From a bacterium Ga0077546 (GTDB lineage: Bacteria > Cyanobacteriota > Vampirovibrionia > Obscuribacterales > Obscuribacteraceae), in contig LNEX01000202.1 of NCBI GenBank assembly GCA_001464165.1, positions 1-39,894 on the forward strand: DNA of 39,894 bases, given 5' to 3'. The first letter of the stretch is position 1. Each line of letters opens with the position of its first letter. A program made the translations under genes and the position numbers. This document shows, piece by piece, positions 7,278-14,808 of this stretch. Below the pieces are notes generated by a model. That model saw nothing but the letters and a program-made list of their open reading frames with translations, ran no database searches and was not told the DNA's origin.

Positions 7278-9749
7278 ATGACAAAAGTTAAAAGCTCGGT
7301 CTTAAGTTTGCTCTTAATGTCGGGGCTACTTCAAGGTTTAGTTCAATTAGCTCTCATTGCTCCCGCCTGGGCGGCATCGCCTGTTGCCCTTCTGAAGAGT
7401 GGACGCAACGGTGCCACTTACCAAGATCAGCATATTGGAACGTTTGAAGATGACTACAAGGTTTTCCGTAAGGCTCTTGATGGTGCCAATGTTCGCTACG
7501 ATGAGCTTTCTGATGCCGATGTCGATGCTGGGGTGGCGCGGTTGTCTGGCTACAAAGTAATTGTGGTACCGCTTTTAGTTGATTTGCCCGCAGCTGAGGT
7601 TTCTGCACTTTCTGATTTCGCTCGTGGCGGCGGCAAGCTTCTCATCACTGACGGTGCCGGTGTTCCTGGTGCTGGTGCCCAGTCTTTAGAAGCTTTGGCA
7701 GGTGTAGCTTCGGCTAAGCAAGCAACGATCAAAGAAGTAAATAAACTAGTTTGGAGCAAGGCTGGTGCAGTCAATCCGCCAACAGCCGAATTTGCTATTG
7801 CTAGCGTTATTTCTCAATTGGCCTTGAGTGGTACTGGTAGCAGTATGGCCACCTGGCAAGATGCCAGTGGTCAGGAGCAAGGAATCGGTATTGCTCGGGC
7901 CGGTAATGTGATTTTCATGGGCTGGGCACCAGGTGTGCAAGGTGAAGTATCTAGCAATGCCTTGATGCTTTCTCAGGCTTTAGATGAACTGTCGCCTGGT
8001 ATCACTCAAGCTGCCGCTGTGCAGATTAGTTTCGCTGACTATCAGACTATCTCTCAGGAGCTTGATTATTTAGCGAAGCGTACCGATGAAGCAATGAAAA
8101 CAGCCAAACAGGCTGAGTTTTCTGTGCCACTAAAGACCATACAAGCAGCCTACGATTCAGCCGTTGAGCACGTTAAATCTTTCCAGCAAGCCTACAGCGA
8201 TAGACGTTTTTTAGAAGCCGATGAGCATGTGCAGAAAGCGCGTCAAGACTTTGCCATGGCTTTTGCTCAGTCGATGCCAGTTCGTCCAGTTGAGGCTCGC
8301 TCTGTGTGGCTTGATAGAGGGACGATTGTCTCCACCCGTGGTGCTAAAGGCATGGCTCAGCTTTTCGACAAGTTGAAGACCGCTAACATCAATGTTGTCT
8401 ATTTTGAAACAAACAACGCTGGCTTTACGATGTTCCCTTCTAAAATTGGTACTCAGAATCCTGAGACCCTCGGTTGGGATCCGCTTGGTTGCGCCATTTC
8501 AGAAGCGAAGAAACGCAACATGGAGTTTCACGCCTGGTTCTGGACTTTCACTGTCGGCAATGCCAAACACAATCCGATTGTTGGCAAAGAGTCAGATTAT
8601 CCTGGCCCTGTGCTTCCTGCTCATGATTTTTCTTGGGCATTGGCTTCGCAGACTGGTGCCTTTTTGCCACCAAGACAATTCGAGTATTGGCTTGACCCAT
8701 CAAACCCTGAGTGCCGTGCCTACGTCAAAAGTTTGATATTTGAAGTGGTTAATCGCTACCCTGTTGACGGCGTTCAGCTCGATTACATTCGCTATCCCTT
8801 TAATAATAGAGGCTCCGAGATGGGCTTTAATTGGTTAGGGCGGCAGAAGTTTGAACGAGAGACAGGTCTATCGCTTGATCGCCTAGATGAAGACACAAGA
8901 ACGATGTGGATTCATTGGAAAGCTAATATCATCAGTAGTTTCGTCAAAGAAATGTCTGAATCATTGCGTGCTGCCAAACCTAGTATTCGTATTTCTGCTG
9001 CTGTCTACGGCATGCCCAAGCGTATGCGTATGAATGCGGTGCAGCAAGAGTGGGAGGTCTGGGTTGCTAACGGTTGGATTGATACCATCAATCCAATGAC
9101 TTATGTGGGTACGGCCAAGGAACTCAATGACGCTGCTGGTTTCGTTCGTGAATCAACAGCTGATAAGGCTCTCTCTTACCCTGGTTTGTCAATTAGACAG
9201 CTTGATACTGCTGGCTTGGTTGAGCAACTCGATACGGCTCGTGTAATTGGCACTTTAGGCACGACAATGTTTGCTGTGGCCCACCTTGATGATAAGAAGG
9301 TCAATATGCTTAAGGTTGGCCCTTACAGACGGCCGACAACTATGACGCCACAGTCGGACCCAATAAAAGCCAGCCGCCTCTTGTTTGACGATTTCTCCAC
9401 TATGGTCAATCGTTATTTGCAAGATCCGAAAAAACGCATCATGTCTGATACTGCCAGTACCAATGATGTCGTCAATCAACTTGATTCAGTGCAGAAAGCT
9501 TTATACGGTTTGTCTAGCAACTCAAAAGCTGAAGAGATTGATGCTGTGCTGAAAGACGTATCGTCTTTGCATGCCACAGTGCGTGAGTGGTTGCGCTTAG
9601 AAGCCTTCATTCAACGTGGCTTCCGCGCTCAGTATATTGCTAACTATTTGAGCCAAGTGGAGGCCATTCTTTCATACGCTGCTCAACATGCTAGAACTAC
9701 CACGGCTGGTTCCAGTGCAATTGCAACTCAGGCTGCTAATCCAGGTTAA
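7278..9749 (+). CDS. Secreted GHL10-type glycosyl hydrolase
   Basis: This 823-residue protein has an N-terminal signal peptide (basic start, hydrophobic core, cleavage near APAWA-AS at about residue 33). Residues about 35-250 form a flavodoxin/GATase-like region (VALLKSGRNGATYQD...). About 255-340 is helical. Residues about 345-690 match GHL10 (DUF187-type TIM barrel): VEARSVWLDRGTIVST, VVYFETNNAGFTMFPS, RYPVDGVQLDYIRYPF, and WIDTINPMTYVG. The Asp of VQLDYIRYP and neighbouring acidic residues are probable active-site residues. It would act outside the cytoplasm on a polysaccharide, with substrate unknown. The start has GAGGGT six bases upstream. It follows smpB by 74 bases and is likely expressed with it or from its own promoter. 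Confidence 0.85.
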   Translation: MTKVKSSVLSLLLMSGLLQGLVQLALIAPAWAASPVALLKSGRNGATYQDQHIGTFEDDYKVFRKALDGANVRYDELSDADVDAGVARLSGYKVIVVPLLVDLPAAEVSALSDFARGGGKLLITDGAGVPGAGAQSLEALAGVASAKQATIKEVNKLVWSKAGAVNPPTAEFAIASVISQLALSGTGSSMATWQDASGQEQGIGIARAGNVIFMGWAPGVQGEVSSNALMLSQALDELSPGITQAAAVQISFADYQTISQELDYLAKRTDEAMKTAKQAEFSVPLKTIQAAYDSAVEHVKSFQQAYSDRRFLEADEHVQKARQDFAMAFAQSMPVRPVEARSVWLDRGTIVSTRGAKGMAQLFDKLKTANINVVYFETNNAGFTMFPSKIGTQNPETLGWDPLGCAISEAKKRNMEFHAWFWTFTVGNAKHNPIVGKESDYPGPVLPAHDFSWALASQTGAFLPPRQFEYWLDPSNPECRAYVKSLIFEVVNRYPVDGVQLDYIRYPFNNRGSEMGFNWLGRQKFERETGLSLDRLDEDTRTMWIHWKANIISSFVKEMSESLRAAKPSIRISAAVYGMPKRMRMNAVQQEWEVWVANGWIDTINPMTYVGTAKELNDAAGFVRESTADKALSYPGLSIRQLDTAGLVEQLDTARVIGTLGTTMFAVAHLDDKKVNMLKVGPYRRPTTMTPQSDPIKASRLLFDDFSTMVNRYLQDPKKRIMSDTASTNDVVNQLDSVQKALYGLSSNSKAEEIDAVLKDVSSLHATVREWLRLEAFIQRGFRAQYIANYLSQVEAILSYAAQHARTTTAGSSAIATQAANPG

Positions 9750-9966
9750 TGGATTTAGTTCAGTTTCGTAGCTGGCGACTGTTTGCCTATTTATTCATCA
9801 AGCTAATGCCTTGTTGCAAGAGCCATTTCTAAATCACGCTAAAGCCGGTCCTGGGGTAATTTCTCTATTTGCATTGGAATGGTCTTGGCCCACTGCGCCC
9901 TTCTAATGAAATAATCACTGTCTCGGTAACCATGGTTTTCAGCCACAAAAATGCGTGTATATACAC

Positions 9967-10494
9967 CTAATTCTGTTTGGGGCTTGGTGCGCTTAGCCAT
10001 TTGCCGACTTCGACATCGCTGGTGGTGCCCGGGCGCGGATAGCCATAATGAGTGGAGAGGCGCAATTCGACGACTTTGCTGTCTTTAAATCGCAGGTCCA
10101 GAATTGATGAAGTATCGCTGCCGTGCCATGTCACTTGCGAGAAATCGGCAGTGTGTTTGAAGTCGGGCGAGGGAAAGCGTTTTAGAAGATCTTTCTTGGT
10201 TAGTCCGAAAAGGTCGTCGCCTGTGAATTTGCCACTTAAGAGCGAAAGTTTGTCGGCTGCTGCCTGACTATTCTTTGCCTTGATGTGCTTGTTAGTTGCT
10301 TGTTCGTAAGTCTTAGGCCCATCTTTGGGCCAGATCACACTTGTTGCTGGTAAGGGTTTGGAGCTTTCTGGAGACTTTGCTACGGAAGCGGTCTGGAACA
10401 GCATGGCGAAGATCGTCAGACAGCTCCAATATTTCCGTTGAAAGGCAATATGCGTAAAGTGGCTAGTCAGTTTGTAAGCGGTCCTGATGATCAA
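9967..10494 (-). CDS. Secreted protein of unknown function
   Basis: The protein (175 residues) has a positively charged N-terminus followed by a hydrophobic segment (WSCLTIFAMLFQTASVA, about residues 23-39), consistent with a signal peptide or anchor. The mature part contains DLFGLTKKDLLKRFPSPDFKH and SSILDLRFKDSKVVELRLS, a pattern seen in small bacterial lipoprotein/outer-membrane assembly-like folds, but I do not recognise a family. The stop at 9967-9969 is followed, in another frame of the same strand, by about 46 open codons (to 9839) with a natural protein composition, which could be a frameshifted tail. Function is not assigned. Confidence 0.6.
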   Translation of the reverse strand: MIIRTAYKLTSHFTHIAFQRKYWSCLTIFAMLFQTASVAKSPESSKPLPATSVIWPKDGPKTYEQATNKHIKAKNSQAAADKLSLLSGKFTGDDLFGLTKKDLLKRFPSPDFKHTADFSQVTWHGSDTSSILDLRFKDSKVVELRLSTHYGYPRPGTTSDVEVGKWLSAPSPKQN

Positions 10495-10534
10495 TTTGCC
10501 AGCTTGCCTATTTAGATTACCTAGACTCCTTGCA

Positions 10535-11449
10535 CTACTTAGACCTAGTTGAATCTCTCATGTATTTCATGACGTTGGGAAAAAGCTCTTGCATGCGTCT
10601 ATTGGCATATTTGTCACTGCCTTGACCGGTGGCTGTGGCGAAGGCTTCAGCAAAAAATTCTTCTTTGGCTGGCGAGCCCAAGTAATAATTCATTGGTCCG
10701 CCTGGTTGCACTTCTTTCATAAGCTGCTGCATTTGAGCGGGCGAAATATTGTTGACGTCATTCACCATAGCGGCTTGGAACTTCTTGTCTTGCACCGAAA
10801 GGAATCCGTGGGCAGCGCTATAGGCGTGACCGGCTTCGTGCCTTGCTAGACCGGCTACATTAGTATTTTTGAGAGATTTGACGGGAGTGCCGTCACCCAA
10901 TTGCTCAAAGACAGCAATATTTGGTGGTTTGCCTTTGCCGTCAAATAAAGAAGGGGCATCAAGCGCGACGTGATGGCCATTGACGACCATGCCAGCCTTA
11001 TTGGTTCCCATGGCCCTGTCGTATTCGTAGATATTTTTGAAAACGTTGACCTGAACACCTTTGTCTTTTAATTCTTGGGCTACTTTTTCTGGCAAAGTGG
11101 CAACACCACTCGCTACTTCTTGGGCAAAGGCCGCACTTGTACCGCGGTTTTGCACTTCAAGAATAGGCTTGGCACCTGCTCTATCCCCAACTATCGCTTT
11201 GTCCCCAGCGGCAGTTCTATCGCTAGTGGCAGTTTGGGCCATTTTCAAGTTTTTGAGATGGTCGTCCATATTGGAAAAACTAGACAGACCCAACTCTCTC
11301 GATGCACCTGAGGCTGAGGCTAATTTCTGGTCGCTAGTAAGCGGAACTTTGTATCCATCAAACTTGAGCCCAGTATTCTCGCCAGAGTTTGCAGCGCCCT
11401 GGTTGGCGTCGGCAATTTTGGGCTGATCTTTGGGGGGTGAGTCTGACAT
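10535..11449 (-). CDS. Predicted zinc metallopeptidase, anthrax lethal factor-like (ATLF)
   Basis: The protein (304 residues) contains H204-E-A-G-H208 in the context AGLARHEAGHAYSAAHGF, and a downstream acidic pair in AKEEFFAEAFATATG (residues about 261-275). This gives the HExxH...E zinc arrangement of gluzincin-type peptidases. The EEFFAEAFA pattern recalls the ATLF domain of anthrax lethal factor-related peptidases. The first 90 residues are low-complexity, Ala/Asp/Lys-rich and probably disordered; no signal peptide is visible. Substrate and target are unknown. It sits 85 bases downstream of the secreted-protein start on the same strand. The metallopeptidase call is moderate, the ATLF assignment weaker. 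Confidence 0.65.
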   Translation of the reverse strand: MSDSPPKDQPKIADANQGAANSGENTGLKFDGYKVPLTSDQKLASASGASRELGLSSFSNMDDHLKNLKMAQTATSDRTAAGDKAIVGDRAGAKPILEVQNRGTSAAFAQEVASGVATLPEKVAQELKDKGVQVNVFKNIYEYDRAMGTNKAGMVVNGHHVALDAPSLFDGKGKPPNIAVFEQLGDGTPVKSLKNTNVAGLARHEAGHAYSAAHGFLSVQDKKFQAAMVNDVNNISPAQMQQLMKEVQPGGPMNYYLGSPAKEEFFAEAFATATGQGSDKYANRRMQELFPNVMKYMRDSTRSK

Positions 11450-11525
11450 ATTTCTAATCTACCCAGGGCCCCATGAAAAAGTCGTGAAATCAAAACCAAA
11501 ACCCCAAAAACCCAAAAACCAAAAA

Positions 11526-11553
11526 TGGAACCTCTCCCGGGGGAGAGATTCCA
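11526..11553 (-). terminator. Terminator after the tandem RHH-like gene
   Basis: The hairpin TGGAAC-CTCTCCC / GGGAGAG-ATTCCA is followed on the minus strand by TTTTTGGTTTTTGGG, the complement of an A-rich tract at 11490-11525. It sits about 30 bases past the stop of the gene ending at 11584. Confidence 0.75.
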
Positions 11554-11583
11554 TCGAAAGGAGGACTAATAGCGGTTGCTAGA

Positions 11584-12222
11584 TTAGCTGCCTGAGTTCC
11601 AATCGGTCACTGGGGTGATGACTGGTTGAGCGTAAGTGACTTCAACTACTGGTTGTTGTACAGGTTGTACTGGTTGTTGTACTTGCTGTATAGCAGGGGG
11701 AGCGAAGTTTACTTGAGTTGCAGGTGCTTGTACTGCTTGAGCAACAGCAGGGGCGGCAGCGGCAGCTGCAGCAGCGGCTTGTTGTTGAGCGGCATAAGCT
11801 CTGAAGGTCTCTTCGATGAGACCGGCTTTTTCGCGCAGTAAGTACTCTATGTAATCACCACGGCTCATACGTGAAGCTGCGACTTGTTCGTCGAGCAAAC
11901 GGTGGGCCATAGGGGTTACACAAACGGCAGTTGTGGTTCCACGGTTCTTACCAAAGAAGAACGATTTGGCACCACCTTTAGGGCCGGTTTGTTTAGCTTG
12001 AGGGGGTAATCTCAAGGGGGCCAAGCCAGCGCGTTCACGAATAAGCATTTCTACGTAATCGCCATTCGAAACGCTGGCGGAAGCGGCTTGTTCTTTAAGT
12101 AACTGACGACCTAGGGCTGTCAGGTTGAACGAAACCGAACCGGACTCTTTGCCAGGAAAGCGCGAGCGCCTGGGCGAAGTGGTCTTGGCAGGTGCTGGTG
12201 TTATCTGGACCGTTGTGTTCAT
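11584..12222 (-). CDS. Tandem ribbon-helix-helix-like protein with Ala/Gln/Pro-rich tail
   Basis: The protein (212 residues) has two related segments about 66 residues apart. Residues about 28-67 contain SVSFNLTALGRQLLKEQ, SNGDYVEMLIRERAGL; residues about 94-135 contain TTAVCVTPMAHRLLDEQ, SRGDYIEYLLREKAGL. Each looks like a beta strand and two helices, as in RHH DNA-binding domains, and each is preceded by a similar Gly-rich segment (FPGKES / FFFGKNRG). Two domains in one chain would form an intramolecular pseudo-dimer. The tail is Ala- (about 140-152), then Gln/Pro/Val-rich and probably disordered. There is an in-frame stop directly before the ATG, fixing the start. It could be a transcription regulator or nucleoid-associated protein; the target is not visible. 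Confidence 0.7.
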   Translation of the reverse strand: MNTTVQITPAPAKTTSPRRSRFPGKESGSVSFNLTALGRQLLKEQAASASVSNGDYVEMLIRERAGLAPLRLPPQAKQTGPKGGAKSFFFGKNRGTTTAVCVTPMAHRLLDEQVAASRMSRGDYIEYLLREKAGLIEETFRAYAAQQQAAAAAAAAAPAVAQAVQAPATQVNFAPPAIQQVQQPVQPVQQPVVEVTYAQPVITPVTDWNSGS

Positions 12223-12621
12223 CTAGCTTATGGCAGTGATTTTTCCATCAACCGGTGAGGGCCTTTAGTGAATCTCTACCTTTCCTCCTTTTCTGAAAGA
12301 ACTAACCTTCTGGTACGAATATAAGACTGAGTCTTTTTTGAATTTGATGGCCAATGCCATCTGGATACCAACGCTTCTGTTTTATCTTTTGTTTTGCTTT
12401 CTGGCCCATGCCTTTAAGCTACCGACGGTTAAGTCGATTAGAAAGCTCTTGCCGTGCCCTCGCACTTGGACTCTTCAAAAAATGTCACTGGGTGGTTTTT
12501 CGATTTGTCCTGGCAACCCTTTCCAAGACCTTGATTATAGAGCAAAGTTACGAGAAAGATGCAGTAGTCATGTATTACTATCTTTTCATAACAAGTGGCT
12601 CTGGCTGCTCATGACAACCGC
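12223..12621. other. Noncoding stretch upstream of the RHH-like gene
   Basis: About 400 bases without a credible gene. Short plus-strand ORFs here (up to 95 codons, about 12338-12625) have hydrophobic, Cys/Leu-rich composition and overlap the end of the PAP2 gene, so I do not accept them. On the minus strand, AAAAGGAGGAAAGG lies about 75 bases before the RHH-like start without a start codon at working distance. A TATATT-like hexamer at about 12319-12324 on the minus strand may belong to its promoter. Confidence 0.35.
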
Positions 12622-13173
12622 TTAAGGTATATGCCAATGTTGATGGATAGCTAAGTTGTTGAATACTATGGCGATGATACAGCCAAGTGTCGCGCCAACA
12701 AAAACTTCTACAGGGGTGTGCCCGAGGAACTCTTTTATACGCTCACTAGATAGCTTAGGGTGCTCTGAAAAGAGCTCAACCATCATCTGATTGAGCACCT
12801 TGGCTTGTAAGCCGACGGTTCTTCTCACACCCGCAGCGTCATACATGACGATAAAAGCTAAGCAAAGAGCAATGGCAAATGAGACGGAGTTAAACCCTTC
12901 AATCAAGCCAACTGATACTGCCATACCCATGGTGCAGCACGAATGTGATGAGGGCATGCCTCCGGTGGTGGCAATCATGCGTAAATCAAGTTTGCCTGTG
13001 GTCACTAGTTTAGTAATCACTTTTAGCGCCTGGGCAAATGAGCTTGAGAAAACGGTCACGGCAATTACCTGCCAGCCTCGTCCCTGCATGTTCTGAACGG
13101 CATCTTGAACATTTAGTGCTGCTGTAGTTTGGGCGAAAGTAAGAAGATTTGGGTCTAGTAAAGAGAATTCCAT
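12622..13173 (-). CDS. Divergent PAP2 (DUF212) membrane protein
   Basis: The protein (183 residues) matches the divergent PAP2/acid phosphatase-vanadium haloperoxidase-related family: FSSSFAQALKVITKL, TTGGMPSSHS, IVMYDAAGVRRTVGLQA and EFLGHTPVEVFVGATLG. The family is an integral membrane protein of about 150-180 residues, probably acting on a phosphorylated lipid or isoprenoid. It begins 11 bases after the natural end of the broken prenyl diphosphate synthase, so the pair is co-transcribed, which fits prenyl-phosphate metabolism. The N-terminal 20 residues are an extra segment. Enzymatic activity is inferred from family only. Confidence 0.9.
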   Translation of the reverse strand: MEFSLLDPNLLTFAQTTAALNVQDAVQNMQGRGWQVIAVTVFSSSFAQALKVITKLVTTGKLDLRMIATTGGMPSSHSCCTMGMAVSVGLIEGFNSVSFAIALCLAFIVMYDAAGVRRTVGLQAKVLNQMMVELFSEHPKLSSERIKEFLGHTPVEVFVGATLGCIIAIVFNNLAIHQHWHIP

Positions 13174-13184
13174 TTATAACTGCT

Positions 13185-13391
13185 CTATTTCTGTCTGTGG
13201 ATAGCATACTTTAATAGAGCTTTCAGCACCGGGGCGCCGGTGATGTCAAGCGCACTTTCCTCTATCAAAGTTACGCCTTCACTCTCCATCTCGTTCAATT
13301 TTTGCCTGGCGCCATCCACGCCTATAGCACGCACCCATGTGGCTTTTTGGCTCGCTTCGTCTTTCCCTGGAGTTTTGCCCAGAGTTTGAGC
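13185..13391 (-). pseudogene. Frameshifted C-terminal remnant of the prenyl diphosphate synthase
   Basis: These 68 codons read in a different frame from the annotated synthase. They give the segment AQTLGKTPGKDEASQKATW (the LGKTxGKD...KxTW pattern of trans-prenyl synthases) and end HRQK-TAG at 13185. The segment therefore belongs to the upstream gene after a disruption at about 13391-13394. The expected second Asp-rich motif (DDILD-type) is missing from both frames, which implies that some 35-40 bases were lost here in addition to the frame change. No start codon of its own is needed or seen. Confidence 0.8.
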
Positions 13392-14128
13392 AAAGCCAAT
13401 CCTAATATTTCGCCTAAACGATACAAGCTTGCTAGCTGATTTTCGTTGGCTCCCATAAGTTTGCCACCAGACCAGAGGGAGAAACGAATGAGAGCACCGG
13501 TTTTTCCTGCGTGAATTGATTCCACAGTGGCGATATCAAATTTGGTGTCATCAGCTCCAGTGAACTCCATATCTTTTACTTGGCCGCCGACCATGCCATT
13601 TGGGCCTGTGGCTTGGCAAAGATGATGAGCAACTGCTAGTAAGTCAGTGGGGTTTACGTCTTTGCTTGTGTGTTCAATCAGAACTTCGTTGGCCAACATG
13701 AGAAGACCATCGCCTGCTAAAAGGGCGAGGGCTTCACCGAAGACTTTGTGATTGGTTGGTTTGCCACGGCGAAGATCGTCATTGTCTAAGCAAGGCAAAT
13801 CATCGTGCACTAGGCTCATGGCGTGCACCATTTCAATGGCACAGGCGCAGGGGAGGGCTGTTTCAATCGGGTCCAAAATTCTTTCGGCGCTATTGCTAGC
13901 CTGACCATTTCTGTCCTGATCTTTACTGGCGGCTATGGCCTCAGCAGCAGCCAAAGTAAGCATCGCCCGCAGCCGCTTACCACCAGATAGCACTGAGTAT
14001 CTCATTGCTTGCCAGAGGCGAACAGGTTCTTGATCTACTAAATAGATGGCAAGCCGATCTTCTACAAGCTTTCGCCTTGCTATTAGATAGCTTTCAAAAT
14101 CGAAGTCTGATTTGGTTTGCAGTTGCAT
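13322..14128 (-). CDS. Trans-prenyl diphosphate synthase (IspA/CrtE-type), disrupted
   Basis: The protein is a farnesyl/geranylgeranyl diphosphate synthase, which chains isopentenyl diphosphate onto an allylic primer. SGGKRLRAMLTLAAAEA, HAMSLVHDDLPCLDNDDLRRGKPT (first Asp-rich motif, DDxxxxD), and HAGKTGALIRF are present. After RLGEILGLA the frame runs into LLKLWAKLQGKTKR and stops at 268 residues. The second Asp-rich motif (DDILD-type) is absent, and the real C-terminus continues in another frame (see 13185-13391). As written the protein cannot bind the Mg-diphosphate of the homoallylic substrate normally. It sits between a two-TM protein gene (12 bases upstream) and PAP2. An assembly error is possible, since such an enzyme is usually essential. 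Confidence 0.85.
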   Translation of the reverse strand: MQLQTKSDFDFESYLIARRKLVEDRLAIYLVDQEPVRLWQAMRYSVLSGGKRLRAMLTLAAAEAIAASKDQDRNGQASNSAERILDPIETALPCACAIEMVHAMSLVHDDLPCLDNDDLRRGKPTNHKVFGEALALLAGDGLLMLANEVLIEHTSKDVNPTDLLAVAHHLCQATGPNGMVGGQVKDMEFTGADDTKFDIATVESIHAGKTGALIRFSLWSGGKLMGANENQLASLYRLGEILGLALLKLWAKLQGKTKRAKKPHGCVL

Positions 14129-14140
14129 AAGTATCTAGAT

Positions 14141-14800
14141 TTATTTGTTGAGCACTTTTTTGACGAGCTGGAAGAACTTCAACCCCTCAACTCCGAGAGT
14201 AAGAATGCTTCTTTCTTTAGCCATCAAGAGTGAGAGCAGCGGTCCGATTTGCTTAGCCATCTCGATATATTCAAGCGGTCCAGCAGCTTGAGCATCTTTG
14301 GGGAATCTTAGTCGTTCAGTCAAATCTTCCAAATTGAAACGAGCTGCCTGCATTTGTATGAGAGTTTGATCACGAATGCTGTCTATTAAAATTTCGGCAG
14401 TTTCCATACCATCGTTTATACGCCAGTGATTCAAGAGAATGATCCAAGCTCCAATACCTAGAGCAAAAGCCACCAGAGAAATCATGATACGGGCGGCCAT
14501 CATTAATATAGGCGAATGTTGATCGAGAAAGGCGATGGCCACGGGGGCTAGAAGAATTACTGCCACTACCGATAGCAATGCCACTAAACCAATATAGAAG
14601 TAGCCAACCAGCAGGGTGACGAAGCGCACTTTTTCTATGGCCTCGGCTAGCTCTGCACTAATCGAAACCTGCACCTGAGAATTAGCTAATTGAGTTTCAC
14701 CCTGATGCATAGGCATGCTCGGCTCAATGCGTATATCTTGAATCTGAATCGGCTGGCTGGCCGAATTTGTTGATGCTTCTAAGTCGTCGTTATCTGTCAT
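14141..14800 (-). CDS. Two-TM membrane protein of unknown function
   Basis: The protein (219 residues) has a Gln/Ser-rich soluble N-terminus (about 1-55), two hydrophobic helices at about 60-90 (FVTLLVGYFYIGLVALLSVV) and 98-122 (MMAARIMISLVAFALGIGAWI), and a cytoplasmic-looking helical C-terminus. No family is recognised. It is 8 bases after the acyl-CoA dehydrogenase stop and 12 bases before the prenyl synthase, so it belongs to the same operon. A structural or scaffolding role in lipid/isoprenoid metabolism is only a guess from neighbours. Confidence 0.7.
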   Translation of the reverse strand: MTDNDDLEASTNSASQPIQIQDIRIEPSMPMHQGETQLANSQVQVSISAELAEAIEKVRFVTLLVGYFYIGLVALLSVVAVILLAPVAIAFLDQHSPILMMAARIMISLVAFALGIGAWIILLNHWRINDGMETAEILIDSIRDQTLIQMQAARFNLEDLTERLRFPKDAQAAGPLEYIEMAKQIGPLLSLLMAKERSILTLGVEGLKFFQLVKKVLNK

Positions 14801-14808
14801 TTTTATAA

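Noticed and set aside
12338..12625. Plus-strand frame of 95 codons between the RHH and PAP2 genes
   Set aside because: Hydrophobic Cys/Leu-rich composition, no ribosome binding site, overlaps the PAP2 end and has no family signal.
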